Source of the DNA: Anaerolineaceae bacterium
GTDB lineage: Bacteria > Chloroflexota > Anaerolineae > Anaerolineales > Anaerolineaceae
DNA length: 9,151 nucleotides
Direction of reading: 5' to 3'
Assembly: GCA_011620465.1 (NCBI GenBank)
Contig: WOZC01000179.1
Coordinates: 1-9,151, forward strand
The notes beneath the pieces were generated by a model. It did not search any database. It was not told the origin of the DNA and saw only the letters and a list, made by a program, of their open reading frames with translations. Position 1 is the first letter of the stretch. Each line of letters starts with the position of its first letter. Positions 1-6,030 of the stretch are shown in pieces. The translations under genes were made by a program, and so were the position numbers.

Positions 1-2
1 AG

Positions 3-611
3 ATCGCAGTGGGCGTCCCACAAAAAATACATCATTGCGACCGCTCGCGTACACTTTATGGAGCGAAACGACCCCAGTATTTACCTTTGAAAAGTAGGTG
101 TTTCCTGGCGATCAAAAACCCCGACTGGTACATGACCCAGTGGCAAAGAGCCTATGTCCCCAACGGGACTGGGGGATCCGTGCTTAGTTATGCCGGCAAG
201 ACGCTGATCACCGTTCCCGCTGGAGCTGCCGGCGTGGATTTCTACCTGGAATACACCCCCATGCGCGCTCCCTCCCATCCGGTTGAACCCCTTGCCAGTG
301 CAAACCGAAGTTTTGATCTTTCAGCCTTTGATATTCAAAACAATCCGATCACCCAGTTCACGCTTCCGTTGACCATTCATGTTTCTTATGAGGACGAAAT
401 GCTGGGGGATGTCCGGGAAGAAACACTGGGTTTATATTACTGGAACATCTCAACCGCCAGTTGGGAGGATGCCGTCAATAGCTGCCCAGGCGGTGGTTAT
501 ACCCACAACGCGCAGGAGAATTGGATCAGCCTGACCGTCTGCCACCTATGCGAATTTAATTTGATGGGTGTGGAGTATTTTTCGGGCTATTTGCCAATAC
601 TGTTGCGGTAG
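3..611 (+). CDS. Probable secreted protein, C-terminal part (5'-partial)
   Basis: The frame is open to the window edge, so the true start lies outside or has been lost. From about base 165 onward the translation reads as an extracellular beta-rich module: a GGSVLSYAG turn, a VPAGAAGVDFYLEYTP strand pair, and a later EETLGLYYWN / W / CHLCEFNLMG segment. I know similar runs (even-spaced Thr/Val, YYW, then C..H..EF) from large secreted or surface proteins of Chloroflexota. The last residues, GYLPILLR, match the YLPLVLR-like tails often seen at the ends of such proteins; the role of that tail is inferred to be sorting or anchoring. The first 45 or so codons look unlike protein of this type, and no signal peptide is present. 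The N-terminal part therefore either reads in another frame (a frameshift) or is not translated. No catalytic motif is visible and the function is unknown. Confidence 0.6.
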   Translation: MAVGVPQKIHHCDRSRTLYGAKRPQYLPLKSRCFLAIKNPDWYMTQWQRAYVPNGTGGSVLSYAGKTLITVPAGAAGVDFYLEYTPMRAPSHPVEPLASANRSFDLSAFDIQNNPITQFTLPLTIHVSYEDEMLGDVREETLGLYYWNISTASWEDAVNSCPGGGYTHNAQENWISLTVCHLCEFNLMGVEYFSGYLPILLR

Positions 612-971
612 GGATCGTTTGTAGGTTGGGTTTCGTCCTGCCGTGGTTAGGGTTGACCCCGGCAAAACCTTGGAAAACAAGTAACTTGCCAGCATTGGCA
701 AGGAGAAATATTTTTGTGTCTTCGCAGACCCAGGTTCAAAAATGCGGCTCGGTCAGGAGACCTTCGCCAACGGTAATCACCACGGCGGGTTCGTTATGTC
801 AGCTCCAACCCTCAACAATAAGAAGCGGAACCTGAACTGCGCCAACGGATTTACAAAAGCCGGGGAAAAGATCAGGAGGAAAAATCAAGTGGCAGTACTG
901 ATGGTCGTGGCAAATGCCCGTGACTGATTTTATTGAAAATCGTGAAAGTTAGGTGGGTTGGCAGCAAATTC
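612..971. other. Gene-free stretch upstream of the AbrB-ABC operon
   Basis: Two short open frames (626-835 and 742-927, both rightward) overlap here. Neither has a convincing ribosome site, a recognisable composition or a family likeness, so I do not call them. The octamer GCCAACGG occurs twice, near 768 and 841, and a perfect 7-bp hairpin sits at 685-702. I recognise no riboswitch or small RNA. It may be the decayed remains of a gene. Confidence 0.5.
685..715 (+). terminator. Weak hairpin, possible terminator of the first gene
   Basis: CTTGCCA (685-691) pairs perfectly with TGGCAAG (696-702) around a GCAT loop. A T-run at about 711-715 follows, separated from the stem by an A-rich stretch. 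The gap between stem and T-run is longer than in a typical intrinsic terminator, so the call is weak. Confidence 0.3.
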
Positions 972-1000
972 TTGACACGTATCCACTCTGGTAGTAAGAT
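972..1000 (+). promoter_or_regulatory. Sigma70-type promoter of the AbrB-ABC operon
   Basis: A perfect TTGACA -35 box (972-977) and a TAAGAT -10 box (995-1000) are separated by exactly 17 bp. Transcription would start at about 1006-1008, some 30 bases before the AbrB start codon. This is among the best promoters in the window and faces the operon directly. Confidence 0.75.
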
Positions 1001-1003
1001 TTA

Positions 1004-1017
1004 TCTTGTTTACAAGA
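1004..1017. promoter_or_regulatory. Operator-like dyad at the predicted transcription start
   Basis: TCTTGT-TT-ACAAGA is a perfect inverted repeat with 6-bp arms and a 2-bp centre. It begins 4 bp after the -10 box and covers the predicted start point. A protein bound here would block initiation. The encoded AbrB-type regulator is the obvious candidate for autoregulation, but that is inference. Confidence 0.5.
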
Positions 1018-1038
1018 CTTTTCAAACAAGGAGTTGGA

Positions 1039-1293
1039 ATGGAACAACCATCTGGTGGAAAACGGTTTTACGGCGCGATCACGGTCAGCGAGCGGGGGCA
1101 GATTGTAATTCCCGCCAGCGCGCGGCGCGATTTTAACATCCAAGTCGGAGACAAATTGCTGGTCCTGGGCGACCTGGAGCAGGGAATCGGGCTGATCAAA
1201 GCCTCCGCCCTTTTCGATAAGGCTCCGGGCTTTTTTTCAATGCTGGAGGGTGAGCTCAACCCCTCCCCGGAAGACGAGTACGAGGAAGAATGA
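1039..1293 (+). CDS. AbrB/SpoVT-type DNA-binding regulator of an ABC transporter
   Basis: An 84-residue protein with a swapped-hairpin AbrB domain at about residues 13-43: ITVSERGQIVIPASAR is followed by a short helix and VGDKLLVLGD. This is the core consensus of the SpoVT/AbrB/MazE N-terminal domain, which binds DNA as a dimer. The acidic tail (about residues 70-84, PEDEYEEE) is not part of the fold. I chose the ATG at 1039 because AAGGAG (1028-1033) lies 5 nt upstream; an in-frame TTG at 1006 would fall on the predicted transcription start. The stop overlaps the ATG of the ABC ATPase (ATGA), so the genes are translationally coupled. It probably controls this operon through the dyad at 1004-1017. 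A MazE-type antitoxin is a less likely alternative, because no toxin follows. Confidence 0.85.
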   Translation: MEQPSGGKRFYGAITVSERGQIVIPASARRDFNIQVGDKLLVLGDLEQGIGLIKASALFDKAPGFFSMLEGELNPSPEDEYEEE

Positions 1294-2159
1294 CGGAGAT
1301 AGTTTCAGTAACGAACCTGAATAAAACCTACCCGGGTTTTCAGCTCAAGAACGTGGGGTTTTCGATCCAGCCTGGGCGCATCATGGGCTTCATCGGTCGT
1401 AACGGTGCAGGAAAAACCACCACGATGAAAGCGATGTTCAACCTGGTGCATCCGGATAGCGGCGAGATCCGCTTTTTCGGTATGGACATCCGGAAGGACG
1501 AGTTTGAAATAAAGCAACGCGTCTCCTTCATCTCTGGAGGCGTAGATTACTACGCTTATTCCAAGTTGACCATGATTAGTGACGTCTATCGCCTCTTCTA
1601 CCCGTCCTGGGACGAATCGCTTTACCAGGCTTACCTTTCACGTTTTGAACTGGACCCGCAGAAGCGAATCAAGGAACTTTCGCAGGGGATGGGAGTCAAG
1701 TTTGCGCTCGCATTGGGTCTCTCGCACCACGCCGAACTCTTAATCCTGGATGAGCCCACCTCCGGGCTGGACCCAATCTCACGCGACGAACTGCTGACCA
1801 TTTTCGAGCAGATCGTCGACCGGGAAGGCGCGACGGTTTTCTTTTCGACGCACATTACATCCGATTTGGACAAATGCGCAGACGACATCACCTATATCCA
1901 GGACGGAAAGATTTTGGCGAGCATGGGTAAGGAGGCTTTGGTGGACTCCTGGCGCATCGTTGAGGGTCGGACAGATGAACTGCCTGTTGAACTACGGGGC
2001 AAGCTGACCGGTTTTCATGAGAGGCGAGGTGAATTCTCAGGCTTGCTGCACAAAAAAGACCTGGATAAGGCAAGCGGCTTCAATGTTTCGGAGGCTGATT
2101 TGGAGGCAATCATGGTTTACAGTGAAAGGACAGCAGAGAGTGAAAAACCTTCTATATAA
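1290..2159 (+). CDS. ABC transporter ATP-binding protein (YtrB/BcrA-like)
   Basis: A 289-residue cytoplasmic ATPase that would power the permease encoded next. The motifs appear in order: Walker A GRNGAGKTT (36-44), a signature loop in the degenerate form LSQGM (130-134) instead of LSGGQ, Walker B LLILDEP (150-156), D-loop SGLD (158-161) and the switch His in STH (His188). The LSQGMGVKFALALGLSHHAELL stretch is typical of the ABC-2 exporter ATPases found in YtrB-like, antibiotic-resistance and lantibiotic-immunity operons. Residues after about 215 form the C-terminal accessory region. The ATG overlaps the AbrB stop; GAGGA at 1282-1286 is only 3 nt away, so coupling probably drives initiation. 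The gene overlaps the permease start by 20 bp. The substrate cannot be read from the sequence. Confidence 0.93.
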   Translation: MTEIVSVTNLNKTYPGFQLKNVGFSIQPGRIMGFIGRNGAGKTTTMKAMFNLVHPDSGEIRFFGMDIRKDEFEIKQRVSFISGGVDYYAYSKLTMISDVYRLFYPSWDESLYQAYLSRFELDPQKRIKELSQGMGVKFALALGLSHHAELLILDEPTSGLDPISRDELLTIFEQIVDREGATVFFSTHITSDLDKCADDITYIQDGKILASMGKEALVDSWRIVEGRTDELPVELRGKLTGFHERRGEFSGLLHKKDLDKASGFNVSEADLEAIMVYSERTAESEKPSI

Positions 2160-2787
2160 AGAATTCAAGTTGTCAGTACAGCCGTTGAATTACCTTTTCC
2201 TGGCTATGGCAGCCATGCTTCTGATCCCAAGTTACCCCTATGAGGTTGCATTTTTCTACCAAACTCTGGGTATTTTCTTTATCTTTATGATCGGCAACAC
2301 CAATAACGACCTCTTTTTCACCACGCTGCTGCCGGTGCCTAAGCGAGATGCGGTACGAGCACGCTTCGTTACTGTGATCATTCTCGAGTTGCTACAAATA
2401 GTCATATCGGTCCCATTCGCATTAGTTCGAAGTCGGCAGATCAACGCACCTAACATGGCAGGGGTAGAAGCGAATTTAGCTCTGTTTGGGGTGGCTTTTG
2501 TGATGTATGGCGTATTCAACCTGATCTTCCTGCCAATGTTCTATAAGACCGGTCATAAAACCGGTGTACCATTCCTGGTTTCCGGGGTGGCAATGGCCTT
2601 GGTGGTCGTTGTTGCGGAAGCAGCAATCAACCTGGTTCCTGGATGGAAATCTGCACTGGATTCGATCGGACCAACTTACCTGCCCCAGCAGCTGTTCGCC
2701 ATGCTGGGCGGTTTGGTGCTTTTTGTGGTTCTTACTGCACTGGCGTATCAACTGTCAATTGAAAGATTCGAACACCTGGATTTATGA
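2140..2787 (+). CDS. ABC-2-type transporter permease
   Basis: A 215-residue membrane protein with about six hydrophobic segments, near residues 17-30, 36-52, 78-95, 113-133, 143-163 and 185-205. The opening MKNLLYKEFKL and the NDLFFTTLLPVPKRDAVRARF loop match the pattern of small ABC-2 permeases (PF13346-like: a LPVSRKDIV-type loop after the second helix). I chose the GTG at 2140 over upstream ATGs in the same frame because AAAGGA (2125-2130) lies 9 nt before it and the protein then begins with the family's usual N-terminus; the upstream codons only re-read the ATPase gene. It would form the channel of an exporter driven by the ATPase. The last base of its TGA stop is also the first base of a 20-bp palindrome. 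Confidence 0.85.
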   Translation: MKNLLYKEFKLSVQPLNYLFLAMAAMLLIPSYPYEVAFFYQTLGIFFIFMIGNTNNDLFFTTLLPVPKRDAVRARFVTVIILELLQIVISVPFALVRSRQINAPNMAGVEANLALFGVAFVMYGVFNLIFLPMFYKTGHKTGVPFLVSGVAMALVVVVAEAAINLVPGWKSALDSIGPTYLPQQLFAMLGGLVLFVVLTALAYQLSIERFEHLDL

Positions 2788-2806
2788 CTGTGCCCATGGG
2801 CACAGT
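2787..2806. promoter_or_regulatory. parS-like palindrome, site 1 (perfect)
   Basis: ACTGTGCCCATGGGCACAGT is a perfect 20-bp palindrome and begins on the last base of the permease stop codon. The core TGTGCCCATGGGCACA (2789-2804) recurs near and inside the par genes, so I read it as a ParB binding site. As it has no loop, it is a poor transcription terminator. Confidence 0.65.
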
Positions 2807-3011
2807 GCCTCCATGTTTACCCCCGCCTTTTGTTCGAAGATCCCTGCAACGCAGTCGACAGAAGTGTACTGAGTAAGGGCGTGAAGGCGAAGTGCCGCCG
2901 AGGTGGGTGTCTGTGAGCGTAGCGACTAGATTAAGTGAGTTCATCTCTTGTCGGTCTATAAGGAACGCACCGCTGTTCATAAAGGGGTAAGGGTGACTGT
3001 CTTTTCCAATG

Positions 3012-3039
3012 AGTTATCAGCTATTAACTATTAGCTCTC
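3012..3039. repeat. Four degenerate heptanucleotide repeats
   Basis: The tract reads as consecutive 7-mers AGTTATC, AGCTATT, AACTATT and AGCTCTC, with consensus AGCTATT. Such short tandem heptamers are known as extragenic repeats in cyanobacteria and other phyla. No function is assigned. Confidence 0.5.
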
Positions 3040-3050
3040 TTGCACTTAAT

Positions 3051-3072
3051 CCCTCTCCTTTTTGGGAGAGGG
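3051..3072. repeat. Extragenic hairpin repeat
   Basis: CCCTCTCC (3051-3058) pairs perfectly with GGAGAGGG (3065-3072) around a TTTTTG loop. CCCTCTCC...GGAGAGGG hairpins followed by GGGGTGA-type sequence are a widespread extragenic repeat form, and GTGGGGGTGAAGGGTC occurs at about 3109-3124. No T-run follows on either strand that would make it a good terminator. Confidence 0.55.
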
Positions 3073-3248
3073 TCCGAGACCCGTGCCCGCCGTGAAACGT
3101 ACGGGAAAGTGGGGGTGAAGGGTCTTTTCATAGTTTTTTATGGTCTCATAGAAGTTGGAGTTGGTGACGCCATCTTGAACCCTCACCAGACCAGGATCCG
3201 ATGCTGACATTCAAGAGGACCCTCACCTCCGTTCGCTACGCTCGCGGA

Positions 3249-3267
3249 CCCTCCCCATAAGGGAGGG
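3249..3267. repeat. Second GC-rich hairpin, possible terminator for the ABC operon
   Basis: CCCTCCC (3249-3255) pairs perfectly with GGGAGGG (3261-3267) around CATAA, and CTTTAAT follows. It belongs to the same kind of repeat as the hairpin at 3051-3072 and could also stop rightward read-through from the ABC operon, although it lies 460 bp past the last gene. Confidence 0.45.
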
Positions 3268-3430
3268 CTTTAATACAGTATCACTCCTCAAATTCATTCC
3301 TCGCCAGGGCAGGACGGCAAACCAGCAAGATTCACGCTGAACAGGCTGACTTACGCCATCAAGCATCAAAACCAAGGCAAAAGAAAAACACAGATTGTCA
3401 CGGCGTTGGGCTTAGGCTTCGACCTTAGCA

Positions 3431-3476
3431 GTCACAATGAAGGACGCAAAAGATCCTTAATAGCATTCAGGATGAC
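3431..3476. repeat. Imperfect palindromic extragenic element
   Basis: GTCACAATGAA at the left end matches the inverse of TTCAGGATGAC at the right end at 8 of 11 positions. The middle contains AGATCC. This resembles the GTCATTCTGAGC-type mobile palindromic repeats of many environmental genomes, in a decayed state. The call is tentative. Confidence 0.3.
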
Positions 3477-3685
3477 AAAACTTGCCTAAGGAATCAGGAA
3501 GCGGCTGTGTCAAGGCGGTGGCGAGCTGGTGTGAATTCGGTCTCAAGGTTGTGATTTGTTCAGCCCTTTCAACCGTTGCTTTTTAACAGTTTCCTGTCAT
3601 CACGCTCTTGAATTCCCCTTCTGAAGAAGGAGTCCGGGCTTAATGTCTTTTTGAAGTCTACTAAACAGGTATGAATAATATAAAA

Positions 3686-3705
3686 ACTGTGCCCGTGGGC
3701 ACAGT
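3686..3705. promoter_or_regulatory. parS-like palindrome, site 2
   Basis: The arms ACTGTGCCC and GGGCACAGT are identical to those of site 1; only the central dinucleotide is asymmetric (GT instead of AT). The core TGTGCCCGTGGGCACA (3688-3703) is the exact reverse complement of site 3. It lies about 115 bp beyond the parB stop codon. Confidence 0.65.
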
Positions 3706-3770
3706 CAAGGCAGTGGGGAGTGGGAAAAAGGGTACAAGGAGCAGGGAACAACGAGCAAAGATCAGAGATT
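3706..3770. repeat. Purine-rich heptanucleotide-period tract
   Basis: After parS-like site 2 the sequence can be read in successive degenerate 7-mers, including CAAGGAG, CAGGGAA, CAACGAG, CAAAGAT and CAGAGAT. The top strand is strongly purine-biased. Its reverse strand encodes the FPAPCTLFPTP-type peptide typical of such junk repeats, so the open frame across it (3569-3751) is not a gene. Confidence 0.45.
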
Positions 3771-3818
3771 AATGTTCAACAAATCACTGACAGAAAACGC
3801 AAATGAATACGAAAAGGT

Positions 3819-4958
3819 CTACCTTAACGCCTTAACTCTCATCTGCACCGCTTGTGCCAGGGCGGTGATTTTATCCGCCATCTCTTGCGCTTCTTTTTTA
3901 TCGCTGTCTCCAATTAAAGCATCCGCCAGCGAGCCGGACTTGTCTTCCTGGGGTAGTTCGTCCATCCCCAGCAGCACTTTCTTCAGGCTGCGCGCGGACT
4001 TGGTGAGGGGGTCGGCAGGAATGCGGGGTGTGCGAGTCTGGGTTTTGCCCGATTCACGTTCCAAAAATGCCTGTACATCCAAATAGCTGCGATTGTCGAA
4101 TTCGGCAAAATATTCCACCGCTGCAGGCCACAATTTGGTATCGTAGCGCATGATCTCGCGCAAAACCCGCTCCGGCATCTCTGATCGGTCAGCCAGTTCG
4201 AGCGAAGCCTCCGGAAGCTCAAAAAAGTTCATCAATCTTCCAAAATAGGTGCGTTCCATCTGCAAATTTTTCTGCAAAACGTCTTTGACCTCATCATTCA
4301 GGCGCAAATCACTCACGCGCCGGAAGTAATCGACCTCTTTTTCCCCTGCTGCCGGCTCAATTTGGTTAGCTTCCAGTACCAAACGGGCTGCCGCGCGCGC
4401 TTTTCCGACCGGCGTGAGGGCTTTATATGCCATATTTTCGGCAATTTGCTTCTCCAATGATGGCTGGTTGTCGATCAGCGCCAGCACATAGGGCTCATCC
4501 GGACTCTCGCTCAAGACTGCCTTGATGGCAGTCGCCCAAAATCTGCGCTCTCCAGTCAGCATTTTGAAAACATCATGTCCGTCCTCATTTACAATTTGAC
4601 CCGTGACTGGTTTGATCTGACCCGTATCGTGCAGCGAATCGCCCAGGATGATCAATTCGTCCAGCATGCGGCGGTTCAGACGGTCGTTTTTCGCCAACCC
4701 AAACCAATCCTGCACGGTCTCTCGCCAGGTGCGTTCGCCGCTATAAAAGCCGCTTCGAAGAGGTAAAGGCAGCAAAAGACGCGCCTGGAACCTGTCCGGT
4801 CTGATCATCGAAACAGGCACACGGTAGACGCTCTGGCGGTTGTTGATCATTTTAGGACCGCTCAGAACGCTTTCCTCCTCCGTTAACTGGCTGGACTCGA
4901 ACGCTTCCGTCGTGGTTTCAAGCAGACTGCCAAAATTTCGTTTTACTTCTCTTGCCAT
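3819..4958 (-). CDS. parB: ParB-family partition protein (divergent)
   Basis: A 379-residue DNA-binding CTPase-type partition protein. A ParB/Srx N-terminal domain spans about residues 47-185: VSMIRPDRFQAR (49-60), SLHDTGQIKPVTG (108-120), the box II motif LTGERR (134-139), and EKQIAENMAYKALTP (169-183). A predicted helix-turn-helix region follows at about 185-260, then a charged helical C-terminus that may dimerise. Three points are odd. About 45 extra residues separate the first motif from SLHDTGQIKP. Box II reads GERRFWA where GERRxRA is usual. The ENIQR motif that contacts nucleotide in canonical ParB reads ENMAYK. AGGAG lies 6 nt before the ATG (4965-4969). It is encoded just downstream of parA, with a palindrome between them. 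Expected role: binds the TGTGCCC palindromes and works with ParA in DNA segregation. Confidence 0.85.
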   Translation of the reverse strand: MAREVKRNFGSLLETTTEAFESSQLTEEESVLSGPKMINNRQSVYRVPVSMIRPDRFQARLLLPLPLRSGFYSGERTWRETVQDWFGLAKNDRLNRRMLDELIILGDSLHDTGQIKPVTGQIVNEDGHDVFKMLTGERRFWATAIKAVLSESPDEPYVLALIDNQPSLEKQIAENMAYKALTPVGKARAAARLVLEANQIEPAAGEKEVDYFRRVSDLRLNDEVKDVLQKNLQMERTYFGRLMNFFELPEASLELADRSEMPERVLREIMRYDTKLWPAAVEYFAEFDNRSYLDVQAFLERESGKTQTRTPRIPADPLTKSARSLKKVLLGMDELPQEDKSGSLADALIGDSDKKEAQEMADKITALAQAVQMRVKALR

Positions 4959-4994
4959 TTCAAACTCCTAAATTTCCAATCTTCCAGCGAAATC

Positions 4995-5010
4995 TGTGCC
5001 CACGGGCACA
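4995..5010. promoter_or_regulatory. parS-like palindrome, site 3 (between parA and parB)
   Basis: TGTGCCCACGGGCACA has perfect 7-bp arms around an asymmetric central AC. It lies 2 bp past the parA stop codon and 36 bp before the parB start, so a protein bound here could also affect parB expression. It is the reverse complement of the site 2 core. Confidence 0.7.
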
Positions 5011-5012
5011 TT

Positions 5013-5843
5013 TCAAACGGCTCCCAACTTGCCTAAAACAGCATCCACCAGGTTCGAGACACAACGGAAAGCTTGCGATTTTTCGGGGCAGTACGAAAAA
5101 ACATCGTACCCCGCTGTAGTCGCCGCGGAAATATCCGCGAGGTCTTTAATATAAGGCAACAGTAGGTGCCCGTAAATCCTTTCAAGTTCTTCGATCACAT
5201 CCTGCGATTGCCGTCGTACCATGCGGAAACGGGAAGGAACAATGCCCAGTACTTCCAGGTCGGGGTTGGTGGTGCGCCGGACGTTCTCAACCATTCGTAA
5301 AATATCCGCCAACCCGATCAGAGATAGTCCATCCGGTTCGATCGGGATCAAGACGTGCGAGCTGGCTACCAGCGAGTTCATCGGCAGCATACCGGCAGAT
5401 GGGGGGTTGTCGATGATGATGTAGGAATAGTCTTCCTGGATCGGCTCCAAAAAGTAGGTCAGCTGAAAATCAGCCTCATCACGCATTTTCAAGCTTGCTT
5501 CCAGCCCTTCCATGCGGGCTTTATTGGTGCGGAAGAGCTTGACCTTTTGATCGCGTTTTCGTGGGATCAGGGAATCTACAATCAGGGATTCGCTGGCGCC
5601 ATAGCCGTTTTCGAGGGCTTGTGGGTAGTTATTATCCGATGTGATCACGGGCACAAATTCTTCCGAGAAACCGCCACCCATCGCCGTAATGGTTGCAGAA
5701 AGCTGGTCGTCCATATCGATCAGCAGGACTGGCTTGCTGTTCTTTTTTCGCGATTCGTGGATTGCCAGTCCGGAAGCCAGATTGATGCTGATGGTCGATT
5801 TCCCGACACCACCTTTTCGATTGACCAGAGATATAATTGCCAT
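5013..5843 (-). CDS. parA: ParA/Soj-type partition ATPase
   Basis: A 276-residue deviant-Walker P-loop ATPase without an N-terminal HTH, so of the short Soj/type Ib form. The motifs are KGGVGKST (10-17), with the signature Lys10 of the ParA/MinD class; Walker A' VLLIDMDDQ (38-46), where the usual DxDPQ has Asp for Pro; and Walker B YIIIDNPPS (140-148). ATP-bound ParA would coat the nucleoid and pull ParB-bound centromeres. AAGGA (5849-5853) lies 5 nt before the ATG. It is first in a leftward operon with parB, driven by the promoter at 5878-5906. Relative to family members, residues 60-125 carry a long charged segment between Walker A' and Walker B. A degenerate copy of the palindrome lies in the gene at 5640-5655. 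Confidence 0.93.
   Translation of the reverse strand: MAIISLVNRKGGVGKSTISINLASGLAIHESRKKNSKPVLLIDMDDQLSATITAMGGGFSEEFVPVITSDNNYPQALENGYGASESLIVDSLIPRKRDQKVKLFRTNKARMEGLEASLKMRDEADFQLTYFLEPIQEDYSYIIIDNPPSAGMLPMNSLVASSHVLIPIEPDGLSLIGLADILRMVENVRRTTNPDLEVLGIVPSRFRMVRRQSQDVIEELERIYGHLLLPYIKDLADISAATTAGYDVFSYCPEKSQAFRCVSNLVDAVLGKLGAV
5640..5655. promoter_or_regulatory. Degenerate parS-like site inside parA
   Basis: TGTGATCACGGGCACA matches site 3 at 14 of 16 positions; only CC to AT in the left arm differs. The right arm is intact. It is within the parA coding sequence, where the codons also constrain it, so it could be a weak ParB site or chance. Confidence 0.4.
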
Positions 5844-5877
5844 AAGCGTCCTTTTTCCTGATGTTGAACTTGCAGTA

Positions 5878-5906
5878 ATTTTACATTATTATAAGGAGAA
5901 TATCAA
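5878..5906 (-). promoter_or_regulatory. Sigma70-type promoter of parA-parB
   Basis: On the minus strand, TTGATA (complement of 5901-5906) and TAAAAT (complement of 5878-5883) are separated by exactly 17 bp. Each box differs from consensus at one position. The predicted start lies about 28 bp before the parA ATG. Confidence 0.65.
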
Positions 5907-5973
5907 GCCAGAATAAATTTGTAATTAACTTTTTTGATTCAGTTTAAGGAACTAAGCAACTTTTATTAACTAC

Positions 5974-6002
5974 TTGACTTAACTCCCGGTGTTTGCTAAC
6001 CT
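5974..6002 (+). promoter_or_regulatory. Candidate promoter of the P-loop ATPase gene
   Basis: TTGACT (5974-5979) is followed after 17 bp by TAACCT (5997-6002), with a TGC extended -10 element directly before it (5994-5996). The -10 box is weak, but the extended motif and spacing support it. TATAAAAT at 6008 is an alternative -10 without a good -35. It lies back to back with the parA promoter. Confidence 0.45.
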
Positions 6003-6030
6003 AATGGTATAAAATAATCGGTGGTGATTT

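Larger units (their letters stand above)
2807..3771. other. Convergent gene-free region with decayed repeats
   Basis: About 965 bp lie between the ends of the ABC operon and parB. I see no gene in it; the 60-codon leftward frame at 3569-3751 arises from low-complexity sequence. It holds two GC-rich hairpins (3051-3072, 3249-3267), an 11-bp inverted repeat (2915-2925 against 3233-3243), a GTCA...TGAC imperfect palindrome (3431-3476), two heptanucleotide-period tracts (3012-3039 and about 3706-3770) and parS-like site 2. The content resembles scattered extragenic repeats rather than regulatory DNA of one gene. Confidence 0.6.

Noticed and set aside
1216..1238. GC-rich stretch followed by seven T inside the AbrB gene
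   Set aside because: It resembles a terminator, but the stem is short and the T-run encodes Phe-Phe within an intact frame.
3083..3100. GTGAAAC half of a canonical parS, and a nearby GTGCCCG
   Set aside because: Only one arm is present in each case, and both fall within the extragenic hairpin-repeat sequence.
3772..4086. 104-codon rightward open frame with a Ser/Ala-rich, hydrophobic start
   Set aside because: It overlaps the 3' end of parB in antisense; the apparent signal-peptide look comes from reverse reading of helical charged codons.
5355..5861. 168-codon rightward open frame
   Set aside because: It is antisense to parA, which has all the expected motifs.
5844..6030. Replication origin in the AT-rich divergent region
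   Set aside because: No DnaA-box (TTATCCACA-like) cluster or regular iterons were found; TTAACT recurs but without regular spacing.
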